Positions 35,415 to 45,112 are shown, counted from the first letter of the stretch. The stretch: DNA of 52,888 nt from Acidobacteriota bacterium (GCA_021818955.1 JAKASR010000025.1:1-52888); one strand, 5' to 3'. The notes: a model not told the origin generated them from the letters alone. A program made the numbers and translations.

Positions 35415-38081
35415 TCAACAACTTCCGGATTCATTCAAGTCGCGCCAATTCGGGCCAAACCCGGTTTCGGCGACCAGCGGCACGCGCAATGCGGCAACAG
35501 CTTCCATTTCCGAGCGCACCGCATCGGCAACGGCGCGGGCCTGGGCGGCGGGGGCTTCGAGCACCAGTTCATCATGCACCTGCAGCAGCAGGCGGGTGGG
35601 TCCGTCCGCAAAGCGCGCATGCACCCGCAGCATGGCCAAACGCATCAGGTCGGCGGCCGTACCCTGCAGCGGGCTGTTGATAGCGGTGCGCTCGGCAAAG
35701 CCGCGCTGGGCGGGATTGCGGCTGGCAAGATCGGGAATGGGCCGCAATCTTCCCCAGAGGGTGCGCACGCCGCCCTCCTGGCGGGCAGCCGCCAACCGCT
35801 CATCAATGTAGCGGCGCACTCCGGCATAACGTTCAAAATAGCGGCGGATGAACTCCGCCGCTTCCGATTGCGGAATCCCCAACTGACGGGCCAAGCCGAA
35901 AGCGGAGAGGCCGTAGACGATACCAAAGTTAACCGCCTTGGCGCGGCGGCGCTGTTCATCATCAATGGCCTCGGGCTTTACGCCAAAGACTTCGGAGGCG
36001 GTGAGGCGGTGAATATCACCGCCGGATTGATAGGCGGCGAGCAGCAGCGGGTCCTGACTGAAGTGGGCCAGCAGGCGCAATTCGATCTGCGAGTAATCGG
36101 CCACCACCAGCGCCATTCCGGGCGCGGCGCAAAACGCGGAACGGATTTGGCGTCCCAGCCGGCTGCGGATCGGGATATTTTGCAGGTTGGGATTACTGGA
36201 GGAGAGCCGGCCGGTGACGGCCCCGACTTGGGAAAAGCTGGTGTGCAGCCGGCCCGTGCCGGCCACCAGCGGCGGCAAGGCATCCACATAGGTGGATTTC
36301 AGCTTGGCGAGCTGGCGATAGGCCAGCATCCTGGCGGCGATGGGGTAATCGCCGGCCAAGTCTTCCAGCACATCCACGGCGGTAGAAAGCGATTTGGTTT
36401 TACCGCGCCGGGGAGGGGCGGGCAAGCCCAATTTAGCAAACAGCACCTCGCCCACCTGGCGCGGCGAGTTGAGATTAAAAGAACCGCCGGCAAGGGAAAA
36501 GATTTCGGTTTCGAGCGCCTGGCACTGGCTTTGCAAATCGGCCGAAAGCGCGCGAAGCGCGGCCAGATCGATGCCCACGCCGGCAGCTTCCATCGCTTCG
36601 AGCACCGGCGCGAGCGGCAGGTCAAGATCGCGATAAAGCGGCCACAGCTGGAGCGCCTCCACCTCGGCGCGCAAACCGGGCGCGAGGCGCGCCAGGGCAC
36701 AAGCGGCGGCAGCGGGGTCGGCCTCGCCGGCGCCGGCATACCAGCCGGCGCCCAGACGGGCGCGGACGAGCGCCTCCAACTCATAGCGGCCGCGGGCGGG
36801 GTCGAGCAGATAAGCCAGCAATTGGGTATCGAGCAGCCGATCCGGCAAATGCGGCGGCAGCGGCAAACCCTCATCGCGCAAGCGGCGGCGCAGGCGACGG
36901 CATTCGTGCACGCACCAGACGCGCTCGGAGCGGCGCAATGCTTCCGCCAGCACAGGAAATAATTCCGGGCCGGCCAGGCCGGCTTCATTTTCGGTCGCCA
37001 ACGCCAGGCCGGCGGCGCCGGACAGCGCCAGTTCCGCCGCCGCGGCAGGCTGGCCGGTTAAAAGCGCCAGCGGCCGATTGCCCGCGGCGCGCAGCCAGGC
37101 GGAGAGTTCATCCGGCGACTTCCATTCCCGCCGAATCCAGGCCGGGGACTCCGCCGGCAACGCGGGCGCGGCGGCGGCCGGCGGCAACTCCTTAAGCAAA
37201 TTATAAAATTCCAGCTCGGTATAGAGGGCGCGGCAGGCTTCCAGGTCAGGCTCGACGGCGCGCAAGGCCTCCAGCTCGAGCGGCACCGGCGCCGCGGTAT
37301 GAATGGTGGCCAACTCACGGCTGAGCAGAATCTGCTCGCGGTTGCGCAGCAGCGATTCGCGATAGCTTTTGCGCTCCACTTCCGCGGCCCGCGCGAGCAG
37401 CGTATCGAGCGCGCCAAAGCGCGCAATCAGATCGCGGGCGCCTTTTTCGCCAATGCCGGGCGCTCCGGGAATGTTGTCCACGGCGTCGCCACGCAACGCC
37501 AGCAAGTCCACCACCTGATCGGGGCGAACGCCCAAGACACGCTCGACTTCGGCGGGGTCGCAGAGCCAGTCGCCGCGGGTGGGATTCAGGACACAGACCC
37601 GGTCGTTGACTAACTGCAGCATGTCTTTATCGCTGGAGACAATTACAACCGAGAGCTTCTGTTCCGCCGCCTGGCGGGCGAGCGCACCAATGAGGTCGTC
37701 GGCCTCAAAGCCGGGGTATTCCAGGACGGGCAGGCGCAAGGCCTGGGTAACGCGGCGGATATAAGGCAGTTGCACCGCCAGTTCCTCGGGCATGGAGGGG
37801 CGATGGGCTTTATAGGCCTCGTATGTCTTTTCGCGAAAAGTCGGGCCGGGAGCATCCATGACCACCGCGAGATGCGCCGGGTGCGCCTGTTTCATCAGCT
37901 TGCGCACCATGTTGAGGAAGCCGAGGGTGGCCTGAGTGGGCAAGCCCCGCGCATTGGTCAGGTGCGGCAAGGCATGGAAGGCGCGAAACACATACCCCAT
38001 GGCATCGATCAGGTAAAGATCGGCGGCCGGCCAGGAGGAGGCGCGCGGGGTGGAGGCGGAGGATGGAGAAGCCGTAGGCAC
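35415..38081 (-). CDS. polA: DNA polymerase I
   Basis: The 888-residue protein has a 5' nuclease domain (1-290, with DAMGYVFRAFHALP, YPGFEADDLIGALA and SSDKDMLQLV), a middle domain and a family A polymerase domain. The latter has motif A DYSQIELRLLAHF, motif B RRRAKAVNFGIVYG and motif C QVHDELVLEA. The middle domain has lost the proofreading motifs: where DxE should be, the sequence reads PLALLTGQPAAA, and the NxxxD strand is also gone. It is thus a repair and primer-removal polymerase without 3'-5' exonuclease, as in several other bacteria. The NTF2-like gene lies 51 bases upstream. Confidence 0.95.
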   Translation of the reverse strand: MPTASPSSASTPRASSWPAADLYLIDAMGYVFRAFHALPHLTNARGLPTQATLGFLNMVRKLMKQAHPAHLAVVMDAPGPTFREKTYEAYKAHRPSMPEELAVQLPYIRRVTQALRLPVLEYPGFEADDLIGALARQAAEQKLSVVIVSSDKDMLQLVNDRVCVLNPTRGDWLCDPAEVERVLGVRPDQVVDLLALRGDAVDNIPGAPGIGEKGARDLIARFGALDTLLARAAEVERKSYRESLLRNREQILLSRELATIHTAAPVPLELEALRAVEPDLEACRALYTELEFYNLLKELPPAAAAPALPAESPAWIRREWKSPDELSAWLRAAGNRPLALLTGQPAAAAELALSGAAGLALATENEAGLAGPELFPVLAEALRRSERVWCVHECRRLRRRLRDEGLPLPPHLPDRLLDTQLLAYLLDPARGRYELEALVRARLGAGWYAGAGEADPAAAACALARLAPGLRAEVEALQLWPLYRDLDLPLAPVLEAMEAAGVGIDLAALRALSADLQSQCQALETEIFSLAGGSFNLNSPRQVGEVLFAKLGLPAPPRRGKTKSLSTAVDVLEDLAGDYPIAARMLAYRQLAKLKSTYVDALPPLVAGTGRLHTSFSQVGAVTGRLSSSNPNLQNIPIRSRLGRQIRSAFCAAPGMALVVADYSQIELRLLAHFSQDPLLLAAYQSGGDIHRLTASEVFGVKPEAIDDEQRRRAKAVNFGIVYGLSAFGLARQLGIPQSEAAEFIRRYFERYAGVRRYIDERLAAARQEGGVRTLWGRLRPIPDLASRNPAQRGFAERTAINSPLQGTAADLMRLAMLRVHARFADGPTRLLLQVHDELVLEAPAAQARAVADAVRSEMEAVAALRVPLVAETGFGPNWRDLNESGSC

Positions 38082-38132
38082 TTATATGGGCGGGCCAGGC
38101 GATCAGCGCGGCGGGATGGGCTTCATAGCGAA

Positions 38133-38558
38133 CTATTGCAGCCAGCGCGGAGCGCCGGATTGCTCCTTCCACGGCGCGGCATGATGCAAAACCAAGCGCC
38201 AGCGCTCCTGCCGTTTCCAGAATAGATTCGAGGCCTGCCACCAGCTTTCGCGACCCTGGCGCCCGGCCACAAGCAGGATCCGTTCACGGCAATTGAGCCA
38301 GGCGCGATCGTCCTCCAACTGCACGGTGACGCGATCCACCTGAATATTGAGCTCGCGGGCGCGGGCAAAAAGCTCCTGCCAGCCATGACGAATGGCATTC
38401 CAACCTTTCAGCAAAGGCCCGCCGGGAAGCAGACAGCGGCAGGCTTCGGAAGGCAACCAGATATCCTCCAGATCCGGCAGGCTGGAGGCCGCGACGGCCT
38501 GGTAGTAGCGGAGGTTGGCTTCCTGAACAAACTCCAGTTCGGATGAGCGGGAGCCCAT
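38133..38558 (-). CDS. NTF2/SnoaL-like protein
   Basis: The 141-residue protein has the cone-shaped NTF2-like pattern: helix with FVQEANLRYYQAVAASSLPDLEDIW, the strand WNAIRHGWQELFARA, and strands DDRAWLNCRERILLV and WRLVLHHAAPW at the end. Such proteins bind small ligands or stabilise partners; the ligand is unknown. It precedes polA by 51 bases on the same strand and may share its transcript. ATG at 38558 is the only good start. Confidence 0.65.
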   Translation of the reverse strand: MGSRSSELEFVQEANLRYYQAVAASSLPDLEDIWLPSEACRCLLPGGPLLKGWNAIRHGWQELFARARELNIQVDRVTVQLEDDRAWLNCRERILLVAGRQGRESWWQASNLFWKRQERWRLVLHHAAPWKEQSGAPRWLQ

Positions 38559-38624
38559 GCCTGCATGATGACACGAATTCCCACCGCACTTCGACCCGGC
38601 GAAAGATTTTCAAGCCCGCGCCCA

Positions 38625-38711
38625 GCGGCACGGCCGCTTTTACTTCTAGGCGCTGACGCTTTCGCAAAAGTCCGGCCGAAAGCGGACGCACGGAACTCCG
38701 CGCTTCGGCCT
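38625..38711 (+). repeat. Dispersed repeat, copy 10 (module A plus a piece of module B)
   Basis: Front hairpin GCGGC-ACG-GCCGC with T-rich tail, GGCGCTGACGCTTTCG and a mutated second hairpin (GTCCGG-CCGAAA-GCGGAC). It then jumps directly to GGAACTCCGCGCTTCGGCCT of module B, so the middle is deleted. It ends seven bases from the stop codon of the small protein gene at 38718. Confidence 0.8.
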
Positions 38712-38717
38712 AAGGCA

Positions 38718-38948
38718 TTAAGCGCCGCTCGTTTTCCTGGCCGCCCGCGCCATGGCCCAGCGCTTGCGCGCCGCCTCGGCAATGCGCTGGCGCCCTTCCG
38801 GAGATAAGCGGTAATTGGCTCGGCGCCCGACGGATGCCCCGCGTCTCCCGGCGCCCGGCAACTGAAAATCGCGCAAGCTGCGAATGATCGTTTCCAGCCG
38901 CGCCCGTTCGGCTTCCAACTCGCGAATCGCCCGCGCAATAGTATTCAT
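38718..38948 (-). CDS. Small basic helical protein of unknown function
   Basis: The 76-residue product begins with a heptad-like helix (MNTIARAIRELEAERARLETIIRSL), followed by a Gly/Arg linker and a second basic helix LSPEGRQRIAEAARKRWAMARAARK. The layout, an oligomerising helix plus a basic end with GRR, resembles small nucleoid or DNA-binding proteins but no named family is recognised. ATG 38948 follows GGGTGG; an ATG at 38987 adds 13 residues. Confidence 0.6.
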   Translation of the reverse strand: MNTIARAIRELEAERARLETIIRSLRDFQLPGAGRRGASVGRRANYRLSPEGRQRIAEAARKRWAMARAARKTSGA

Positions 38949-39151
38949 TTTTCCACCCGCTAAAATATCGTTCCTTCCCCTAAGCACGATTTTACAGGCT
39001 GCGGCTTAGAGCGCGCCATAGCTTCTTGCCACAAAGAGCGGCCGTGGTTACGCATTTATTTGCGAGATGCTTTTCCAAGACACTGACCGTATCTTCTGAC
39101 CTCATGACCCAGCCTGCCAGCGGCGGCGCAGCGGGAGCGCCCGCATAGACT

Positions 39152-39340
39152 GCGGCACGGCCGCTTTTACTTTTAGGCGCTGACGCTTTCGCAAAGGTCC
39201 GGCCGAAACCGGACGCAGGGCGAATACTCATGGATACCGACAGTTCATTGTCGTTCATAGGCGCGGGACCTAATAGGAACCCCGCGCTTCGGCCTGCGAT
39301 TTCGGACGAAAACTGCTATCCGACTCGGCCGTTAACGCTT
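39152..39340 (+). repeat. Dispersed repeat, copy 11 (modules A+B, complete)
   Basis: Almost identical to copy 1 along its length, with no palindromic insert units. It sits just downstream of dnaB, which is on the other strand, so its terminator-like hairpin faces the wrong way to end dnaB transcription. The 200 bases between it and the small basic protein gene contain no gene. Confidence 0.9.
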
Positions 39341-39354
39341 AAGGCCGGGGTGAT

Positions 39355-40728
39355 TCACATACCGGCGGGAGCGTCCCCGGGCTCCAACTCGCTGAGGGTT
39401 TCAAAGCGGGTAAACTGGCGCAAGAAAGCCATATGAATGCGGCCGGTGGGGCCGTTGCGCTGCTTGGCGATAATAATATCGGCTTTGCCCTTCTCGTGCT
39501 CGTCCAAATCCTTGTTATACATTTCTTCGCGATAAATGAAGGCCACCAAGTCGGCATCCTGCTCGATCGAGCCGGATTCGCGCAGATCGGAAAGCAGCGG
39601 CTCGCGGCTCTTTCCCGGACGCTGCTCGGGGGCGCGGCTGAGCTGGGATAAGGCGATGACCGGCACTTGCAGTTCCTTGGCCAGCGCCTTCAGACCGCGC
39701 GAGAGCTGGGAAATTTCCAGGTTACGATTTTCCACGCGTTGATTGGTGGACATCAACTGCAAATAATCAATGATCACGAGATCGAGCGCACCCCGCTCGG
39801 CTTTCAGCCGGCGGCACTTGGAACGTAGCGTCAACAGATCGATGCCGGAAGTATCATCGATGAACAAAGGGGCAGGCGCCAGTTGCCCCATGGCCTGGGT
39901 CAAGGTGGAGCGGGTGGTCTTATCGAGCCGGCCCATGCGCAGGTGGTGATTATCGACGCGTGCGACCGAGCAGAGCAAGCGCAGCACGAGCTGGACCTTG
40001 GACATTTCCAGGCTGAAGATGGCCACGGTTTTGCCCTCGCGTAACGCGACATTTTCGGCAATATTCATGGCGAAGGCGGTCTTGCCCATGGAAGGGCGGG
40101 CGGCCAGGATGATCAATTCGGACGGCTGCAGGCCGGCGGTGATGGCATCGAAGTCGCTATAGCCGGTGGCCAGGCCGGGGATGGCGTGGCCCTGCATTTC
40201 CTCCAATTTGCGCAACAGCGGCGGGGCCAACTCGCTGACGCCGGTCAAGCCTTCGCGCACCCGCTCGCTGGCGATATCGAAAATCAGCTTTTCGGCGCGA
40301 TCGAGCACCGTCGCGCTATCTTCGCCGCCGGCCAGGGCCATCTCGCCAATCGCCTGCGCGGCGCCCACCAGTTGCCGCAGCAGCGAACGGTCTTTCACGA
40401 TGCGGGCATAATGCTCGACGTTGACGCTGCGCGGCAGGCCCTCGGTGAGCGCGAACAGAAAGGCATGCCCGCCCACCGCTTCCAGTTGGCCGCGGCGCTC
40501 CAGCGCATCGCCTAGAGTGATGAAATCAATGGCGCGGTTGGCTTGCGCCAGCTCGCTCATGGCGGCAAAAACGCGCGCGTGCGAATCGAGGTGAAAGTCT
40601 TCCGCGGCCAGAATTTCGGCGGCATAGTGAAAGGCAACATGATCGAGCAGAACGGCGCCCAGCACCGAACGTTCGGCCAGCAAATGGGCGGGCAAGCCCT
40701 TTTGATCAACTAATTCCGCCACCGCCAT
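39355..40728 (-). CDS. dnaB: Replicative DNA helicase
   Basis: The hexameric helicase unwinds DNA at the replication fork. The 457-residue product has the N-terminal helical domain (LLAERSVLGAVLLD, HARVFAAMSEL), the RecA-like motor with Walker A ARPSMGKTA at 210-218, Walker B LVIIDYLQLM and the ALSQLSR and GSIEQDADLVAFIYREE motifs. No intein is present. A GGGAGGGCG ribosome site precedes the ATG. Three DnaA boxes lie about 100-130 bases upstream, which suggests control by DnaA. Confidence 0.97.
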   Translation of the reverse strand: MAVAELVDQKGLPAHLLAERSVLGAVLLDHVAFHYAAEILAAEDFHLDSHARVFAAMSELAQANRAIDFITLGDALERRGQLEAVGGHAFLFALTEGLPRSVNVEHYARIVKDRSLLRQLVGAAQAIGEMALAGGEDSATVLDRAEKLIFDIASERVREGLTGVSELAPPLLRKLEEMQGHAIPGLATGYSDFDAITAGLQPSELIILAARPSMGKTAFAMNIAENVALREGKTVAIFSLEMSKVQLVLRLLCSVARVDNHHLRMGRLDKTTRSTLTQAMGQLAPAPLFIDDTSGIDLLTLRSKCRRLKAERGALDLVIIDYLQLMSTNQRVENRNLEISQLSRGLKALAKELQVPVIALSQLSRAPEQRPGKSREPLLSDLRESGSIEQDADLVAFIYREEMYNKDLDEHEKGKADIIIAKQRNGPTGRIHMAFLRQFTRFETLSELEPGDAPAGM

Positions 40729-40821
40729 CGCCGCGCCCTCCCGGCGCTGGTTTATCTTGCCGCAAGAGCGGGAACAGGCGGCGAAAAAAAATTTCCGCGC
40801 CCATTCGCCCCGAAATTTGCA

Positions 40822-40861
40822 GCTTATCCACAGCCGAAGCTGTGGATAAGCCTGTGGAAAA
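40822..40861. promoter_or_regulatory. Cluster of three DnaA boxes upstream of dnaB
   Basis: Perfect boxes TTATCCACA lie at 40824-40832 (plus) and 40841-40849 (minus), and a near match TTTTCCACA at 40853-40861 (minus). The first two form a perfect inverted repeat, GCTTATCCACAGC-CGAA-GCTGTGGATAAGC (40822-40851). An A-tract/T-tract run lies between this and dnaB at about 40783-40794. The site may let DnaA regulate dnaB, or may be part of an origin or DnaA-titrating locus. Confidence 0.8.
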
Positions 40862-40872
40862 AGCCGCGGCGG

Positions 40873-43173
40873 TTAGCGCGGCGAGGCGGGGATGTTGACC
40901 AACACCTTAATGGAGTTTTGATTCCCGGCGGCATCTTCGATGCGCAGCATCAGCAAATGCTCCCCGGGCGGGAGATGGAGGGCGCGCACGGTGAAGGTTT
41001 CATGGCGCGAATCGATGATGCCGTCGTCGGAATACAGCAGGCGCCAGGGGCCGGCATCAATGGAATCGGCGGCACGCACCAGCACCGTTCCCGGATCCCG
41101 GGCGGAAAAACGCGCCACCGCCTCGCCGGGGCGGGGCTGCCGGGTGGAGAGCAGGCGCAAGCTGGGGGCAGCGGTGTCGAGCGTGGCCAGCGGGCTGATC
41201 GCTTCCGCGCGCCGCGTCTGGGCAGGCGGATTGGAAGGCGCGTCGCTGGCCACCAGCTTGAAGCGGTACACGCCATCCGGCAAGCGCTGGCTGCCAATCG
41301 ACAGATGGCTGACATGCAAATTGTGTTGCAGCAATTTCCAGCCGGTTTCGCCCTCCGCCTGGAAGTAGACCTGATAGCGCAAGCGATCGCCATCGGGATC
41401 GGCCGCCTTCCAGCTCAACTGAATGCCGTGCACCGGGCGGGTCTGATGGGCGGCAAAGGCGGCGATCGGCACCATTTGCCCCTGCTCCGCCTCGTGCATC
41501 ACCTCCGCCGAAATCGCGGACGGGGGAGTCGCCGGAGGAGCGGTGGAAGAGAGCGCGGAGCGCACGTGAAACCAGAGAATCTCCGGGCTGAGATTGACCG
41601 GTAGATAAGGCACCACCACTTCGTCGAGATAGGGGGAGCCGGCGGCGGAGCCCACAAAGGCGGCCTTCCACTGAATGTAGCGCGCGGCGGGGCTGAGGAT
41701 GCGCTGTCCCAAAGCCACCGCCGCCCAATCGCTCCAGGTGCGGTCGGGCCGGGGCGAATTGCCGCTGCGCGTATAAATCGTCAAATGGCTGCTGGGCGCC
41801 AGGCGGCCCAGCCATTCCAGATCGCCCCAATGGGAGATCTCACCGGTGTCTTTGACCGGCGAGACGAACCAGCCGCGAGTAGCGACGCTGCCGCCGAGGC
41901 GGTATAAATCGCCGCGATTGGCCGTAGTCGCCAGCAGGTAGGGACCGGCGCGCAGCAGCCGGGTGGTTTCCTCCTGATTGGTTTGCACCAGGATAGTGGA
42001 CTGGCGATTGGGCCCCAGGCGATAGATGCGGCCATGATGGTCGGTGGAAACCAGCAGGCCTTGGGTTGTGGGCAACACGTCATCGGCATCCTGCGATTTC
42101 GAGCTCCACAACGTATCCACCGCCTGGTTGGAGGTAATGCGATACACGGCGCTGCGCATGCCCAGCAGGCGCGGCACCGGGCTGAAGTTCGGCGTCGCCA
42201 GCGAGGGGACGCCCGCCGCGGCGGCGGGTTGAGAGTTTTTACCAGAGGCGTGAGCCCCCGGCTTCGGCGCCAGATGCGAGCCGCTGGAAGCGGCAATCGT
42301 CACGGTTTCCGGCGGCGCGGAAATCTCGCCGGCCAATTCCGAGCGCGGCAGCATGGGGTTGGGCATCATCGGTCCCGGCGCGCCCTGCGCGGTGACGTAG
42401 ATACTGCCGTCGGCGGCGACGGTAAGGCGGTGAATTTCCTCCAAGGGCGAGTTATAAAGCACGAAGGCGCGGCCAGCGGGAGTAATGCGAAAGATCAGCC
42501 CGCCGGGCTCGGAGCCGGCCAACAGATCGCCATTGGGCGCGGCCGCCAGCGCCATGACCTGGCTTTGCCGCGTATCGAAAAACCTGCCGCCCTGCATGGG
42601 GCCGGTAACGCGGTAAATTTCGCCGCGATCGCCGGTGCCCACATAGAGCGTGCGTCCGGTAAAGGCCAGCGCCCAAATATAGTGTTCGTGCGGATCGAAA
42701 TAGACGGAAGCATGCCCATCGGGAGCGATGCGATACACCTTGCCGTCAGGCGAAGTGCCGGCGTATAAGGCTCCGTCGGGGCCGACGGCGAGCGCGAAGA
42801 CCTCCGGTTGCGGGGCAGTGAACCACAGCGCATGGCGCGGCGCAAGGGTGCGCGCGGCGGCCAAGGCGGCGGGGGTGAGGCGATAGATGCGGCCTTCATG
42901 ACCGGTGCCGAGAAAAATATCGCCCTGGTGGTCGGCGGCAACGCTCCAAATCAAGGCTTGCTGGGTATGAAAAACCAGGCGCAGATCGGGAGCCAGCCGC
43001 AGGCGGCCTTCGCGGCTGAGTGAAAGGCCGTGCATGGAGCCATGCGAAAACTGGCGAAAGCTGGCCATGCGCCAGAAAACGGTATTGACCGCGGCGATCG
43101 GCAAGCCGCAGGCCAGAACAAGCAGGGTGGCGCGCAACCAAGACCAGTTGCTTCCACGGGGGGGTAAGTTCAT
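40873..43173 (-). CDS. Membrane-anchored beta-propeller protein with C-terminal Fn3/Ig-like region
   Basis: The 766-residue product has an N-terminal membrane helix (about 14-34), then repeated propeller blades (e.g. LALAVGPDGALYAGTSPDGKVYRI, ALAFTGRTLYVGTGDRGEIYRV, LAAAPNGDLLAGSEPGGLIFRI). Each has a strand, PxGxLYxGT-type loop and GxIYR. The C-terminal part (about 560-760) has beta-sandwich features: WKAADPDGDRLRYQVYFQ, LPDGVYRFKLVASD, FSARDPGTVLVRA, LPPGEHLLMLRIEDAAGNQNS. The protein probably faces the periplasm and binds protein or glycan; no catalytic motif seen. It lies 30 bases after the S55 peptidase gene and is likely co-transcribed. Confidence 0.75.
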   Translation of the reverse strand: MNLPPRGSNWSWLRATLLVLACGLPIAAVNTVFWRMASFRQFSHGSMHGLSLSREGRLRLAPDLRLVFHTQQALIWSVAADHQGDIFLGTGHEGRIYRLTPAALAAARTLAPRHALWFTAPQPEVFALAVGPDGALYAGTSPDGKVYRIAPDGHASVYFDPHEHYIWALAFTGRTLYVGTGDRGEIYRVTGPMQGGRFFDTRQSQVMALAAAPNGDLLAGSEPGGLIFRITPAGRAFVLYNSPLEEIHRLTVAADGSIYVTAQGAPGPMMPNPMLPRSELAGEISAPPETVTIAASSGSHLAPKPGAHASGKNSQPAAAAGVPSLATPNFSPVPRLLGMRSAVYRITSNQAVDTLWSSKSQDADDVLPTTQGLLVSTDHHGRIYRLGPNRQSTILVQTNQEETTRLLRAGPYLLATTANRGDLYRLGGSVATRGWFVSPVKDTGEISHWGDLEWLGRLAPSSHLTIYTRSGNSPRPDRTWSDWAAVALGQRILSPAARYIQWKAAFVGSAAGSPYLDEVVVPYLPVNLSPEILWFHVRSALSSTAPPATPPSAISAEVMHEAEQGQMVPIAAFAAHQTRPVHGIQLSWKAADPDGDRLRYQVYFQAEGETGWKLLQHNLHVSHLSIGSQRLPDGVYRFKLVASDAPSNPPAQTRRAEAISPLATLDTAAPSLRLLSTRQPRPGEAVARFSARDPGTVLVRAADSIDAGPWRLLYSDDGIIDSRHETFTVRALHLPPGEHLLMLRIEDAAGNQNSIKVLVNIPASPR

Positions 43174-43203
43174 CGAATTACTCCGCGCCTCGCCGGCAGG
43201 CGC

Positions 43204-45012
43204 TTAATCTTTGATCGTCACGGCGACCACCTGGCTTCCGGAAACCGCGTAGGGCAGCGGCCGGCTGTGATAGCGCAGCAGGATGGACATCGGCTGGCTG
43301 TGGAGATCGCCGCCGATCGCGTCGGGAGCGGTCAGAATGCGGGTCAAGGAGGGGGGCGCCAGCGGGAATTCCTCGCCCTGCAGGCGATAACTGGCGCCCG
43401 GCAGCAACACCCGCGCGTAGATCCGGTTATTGCGGTGCAGGCGATTCAAATGCCGCACCAGTTGCGCCAGGCTGCGCGGCGAATCCGAGCCCGCCAGCAA
43501 TCCACGCAAGGCGGAAATGCCGACGCCGCCGCCGACCACGATGCGCAGCGGTCCGGGCGCGACGCTGTAGGGCAGGCGCAAATGGATGGGCAACCGGCGC
43601 TGTTTGCCTCCGCTCAGGCGCAGAGTGGCCAGCAACTGCAGGCGCGAGCCGGGGTGCACCACCTGGCGATCGCTCCACACCTGCACCAGCTGCGCGGTTT
43701 GCAGGCGATTGGTCGAACGCACATCCAGATTGACGCCTTCCAATCGCACATCCGGCAACTGGCTGCCATAGAGCTCCACCAGCGGCGCGGCCACCGCCAG
43801 CGCCGCCTGGGCGGGAACATTCAAGTCGCCGGAATACAAATTTTCAATCCGCACCGGGGGACTGTTCGCCAGGCGGATATCGCCGGAGACCGAGATGGTG
43901 GAGGGGCCCAGCGCGCGCTGGGTGGCGCTCAAGGTGGCCAGCACCCCCATATTGGCCAGCAGCGGCGTCAGGAAGGGATGATTGACCACTTCAAAATGAA
44001 ATTGCCGCTGCTCGCCGTCCTGACTGTGCACGGTGATGGCGATGGGAATCATCGCGGCGCGGCCGCCAAGCTGGCCGTAAATGCCCTGGCTGCGATCCTG
44101 GCGGATGACGCCCAAGGGCGCGCCGGGCACATCGATTTTGAACGAGCTCATATACCCGGGCATGAGCGCGATCACGTTGGCCTGACTGAAGGGAAAAGCG
44201 GTGGCCCCGGCGGAAAGAAAGCGATGTCCGCAGGCGAAGACCTGGCCTTTTTGAATGTAGGTCACGGTGCAATCGGCGGAGACGCCTAAATCGCCGCGCA
44301 TCAGTTGCACGCTGATCATTTGACCCGGCTGCAAATGCGCTTCGGCAGCGGGAACGGGCGCCAGTTCGCCCCCGGCACTGGAGCCGCCCAGCATCGGGGT
44401 CAGGTGCAACGCGCGAAACTGCGGCAGCAATTGCTGCATGACGTCGGCGCTAAAGCCGGCAAGCATCAGCGTGGTGGTCGGACGCGGCAGGGATGGATTG
44501 GATAAAGCCGGGCTGGAAGCATTCGCATCCAGCGGCGAAGCCGGCGTCAAAAGCGAGGCCAGCAAACCCCGGTTGACGGTTGCCCGGGCGGAGGCGTGCC
44601 GACGCCGCGCCCGGTGCGCCTGATGCAACATTTGTTCGATCGGGGTGATGCCGGCAATCGCCGCCTTGGCGAAAGGATAGCCCAGCGCCACCGCGCCAGC
44701 CAGCTTGCCATCCAGATATACCGGGCTGCCGCTCATCCCCTCAATCACACCGGTTTGCGCCAGCGGGCCGCCACTGAGCTTGGCCCAGATCACCGCTTGC
44801 CGGGGCCCCATATTGCGCACTACGCCCAGGATGCGCACTTGGAAGCGCGACCGGTGATTGCCGGAAAAAACCGTCAGCCCATAGCCCACCATGCCGGGCC
44901 GGATGCGGTCGAGCGGAAAGAACGAATTGGCCGAAGCGGCCGGGGCGGATTTCTGGCTCCAGCCCCATGGACTCAAGCCAAGCAAAAGAAGCAAGCAACT
45001 AAAGCGACGCAT
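43204..45012 (-). CDS. Exported SpoIVB-type (S55) serine peptidase-like protein
   Basis: A signal peptide (1-19, ending WGWSQ) precedes an S55 domain. The nucleophile motif is GMSGSPVYLDGKLAGAVALGYPF with Ser96 as probable catalytic Ser, and the CGHRFL segment (FACGHRF) fits the conserved CGHG region of SpoIVB. A C-terminal beta-rich part of about 300 residues has no recognised family. In Bacillus, SpoIVB cleaves SpoIVFA to start pro-sigma-K processing; in non-sporulating Acidobacteria its substrate is unknown. It is directly followed by the beta-propeller gene and preceded by an S41 protein, so the three probably act together in the envelope. Confidence 0.85.
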   Translation of the reverse strand: MRRFSCLLLLLGLSPWGWSQKSAPAASANSFFPLDRIRPGMVGYGLTVFSGNHRSRFQVRILGVVRNMGPRQAVIWAKLSGGPLAQTGVIEGMSGSPVYLDGKLAGAVALGYPFAKAAIAGITPIEQMLHQAHRARRRHASARATVNRGLLASLLTPASPLDANASSPALSNPSLPRPTTTLMLAGFSADVMQQLLPQFRALHLTPMLGGSSAGGELAPVPAAEAHLQPGQMISVQLMRGDLGVSADCTVTYIQKGQVFACGHRFLSAGATAFPFSQANVIALMPGYMSSFKIDVPGAPLGVIRQDRSQGIYGQLGGRAAMIPIAITVHSQDGEQRQFHFEVVNHPFLTPLLANMGVLATLSATQRALGPSTISVSGDIRLANSPPVRIENLYSGDLNVPAQAALAVAAPLVELYGSQLPDVRLEGVNLDVRSTNRLQTAQLVQVWSDRQVVHPGSRLQLLATLRLSGGKQRRLPIHLRLPYSVAPGPLRIVVGGGVGISALRGLLAGSDSPRSLAQLVRHLNRLHRNNRIYARVLLPGASYRLQGEEFPLAPPSLTRILTAPDAIGGDLHSQPMSILLRYHSRPLPYAVSGSQVVAVTIKD

Positions 45013-45112
45013 GAAAAAACCAGCAGGCTGGACGAAAGAATTGTGCCCAGTTTAAAAGCAGTTCGCGTTTCGGGTCAAGGGGTGAAACACCCCAGCCGCG
45101 CAAAGCCCTTTT

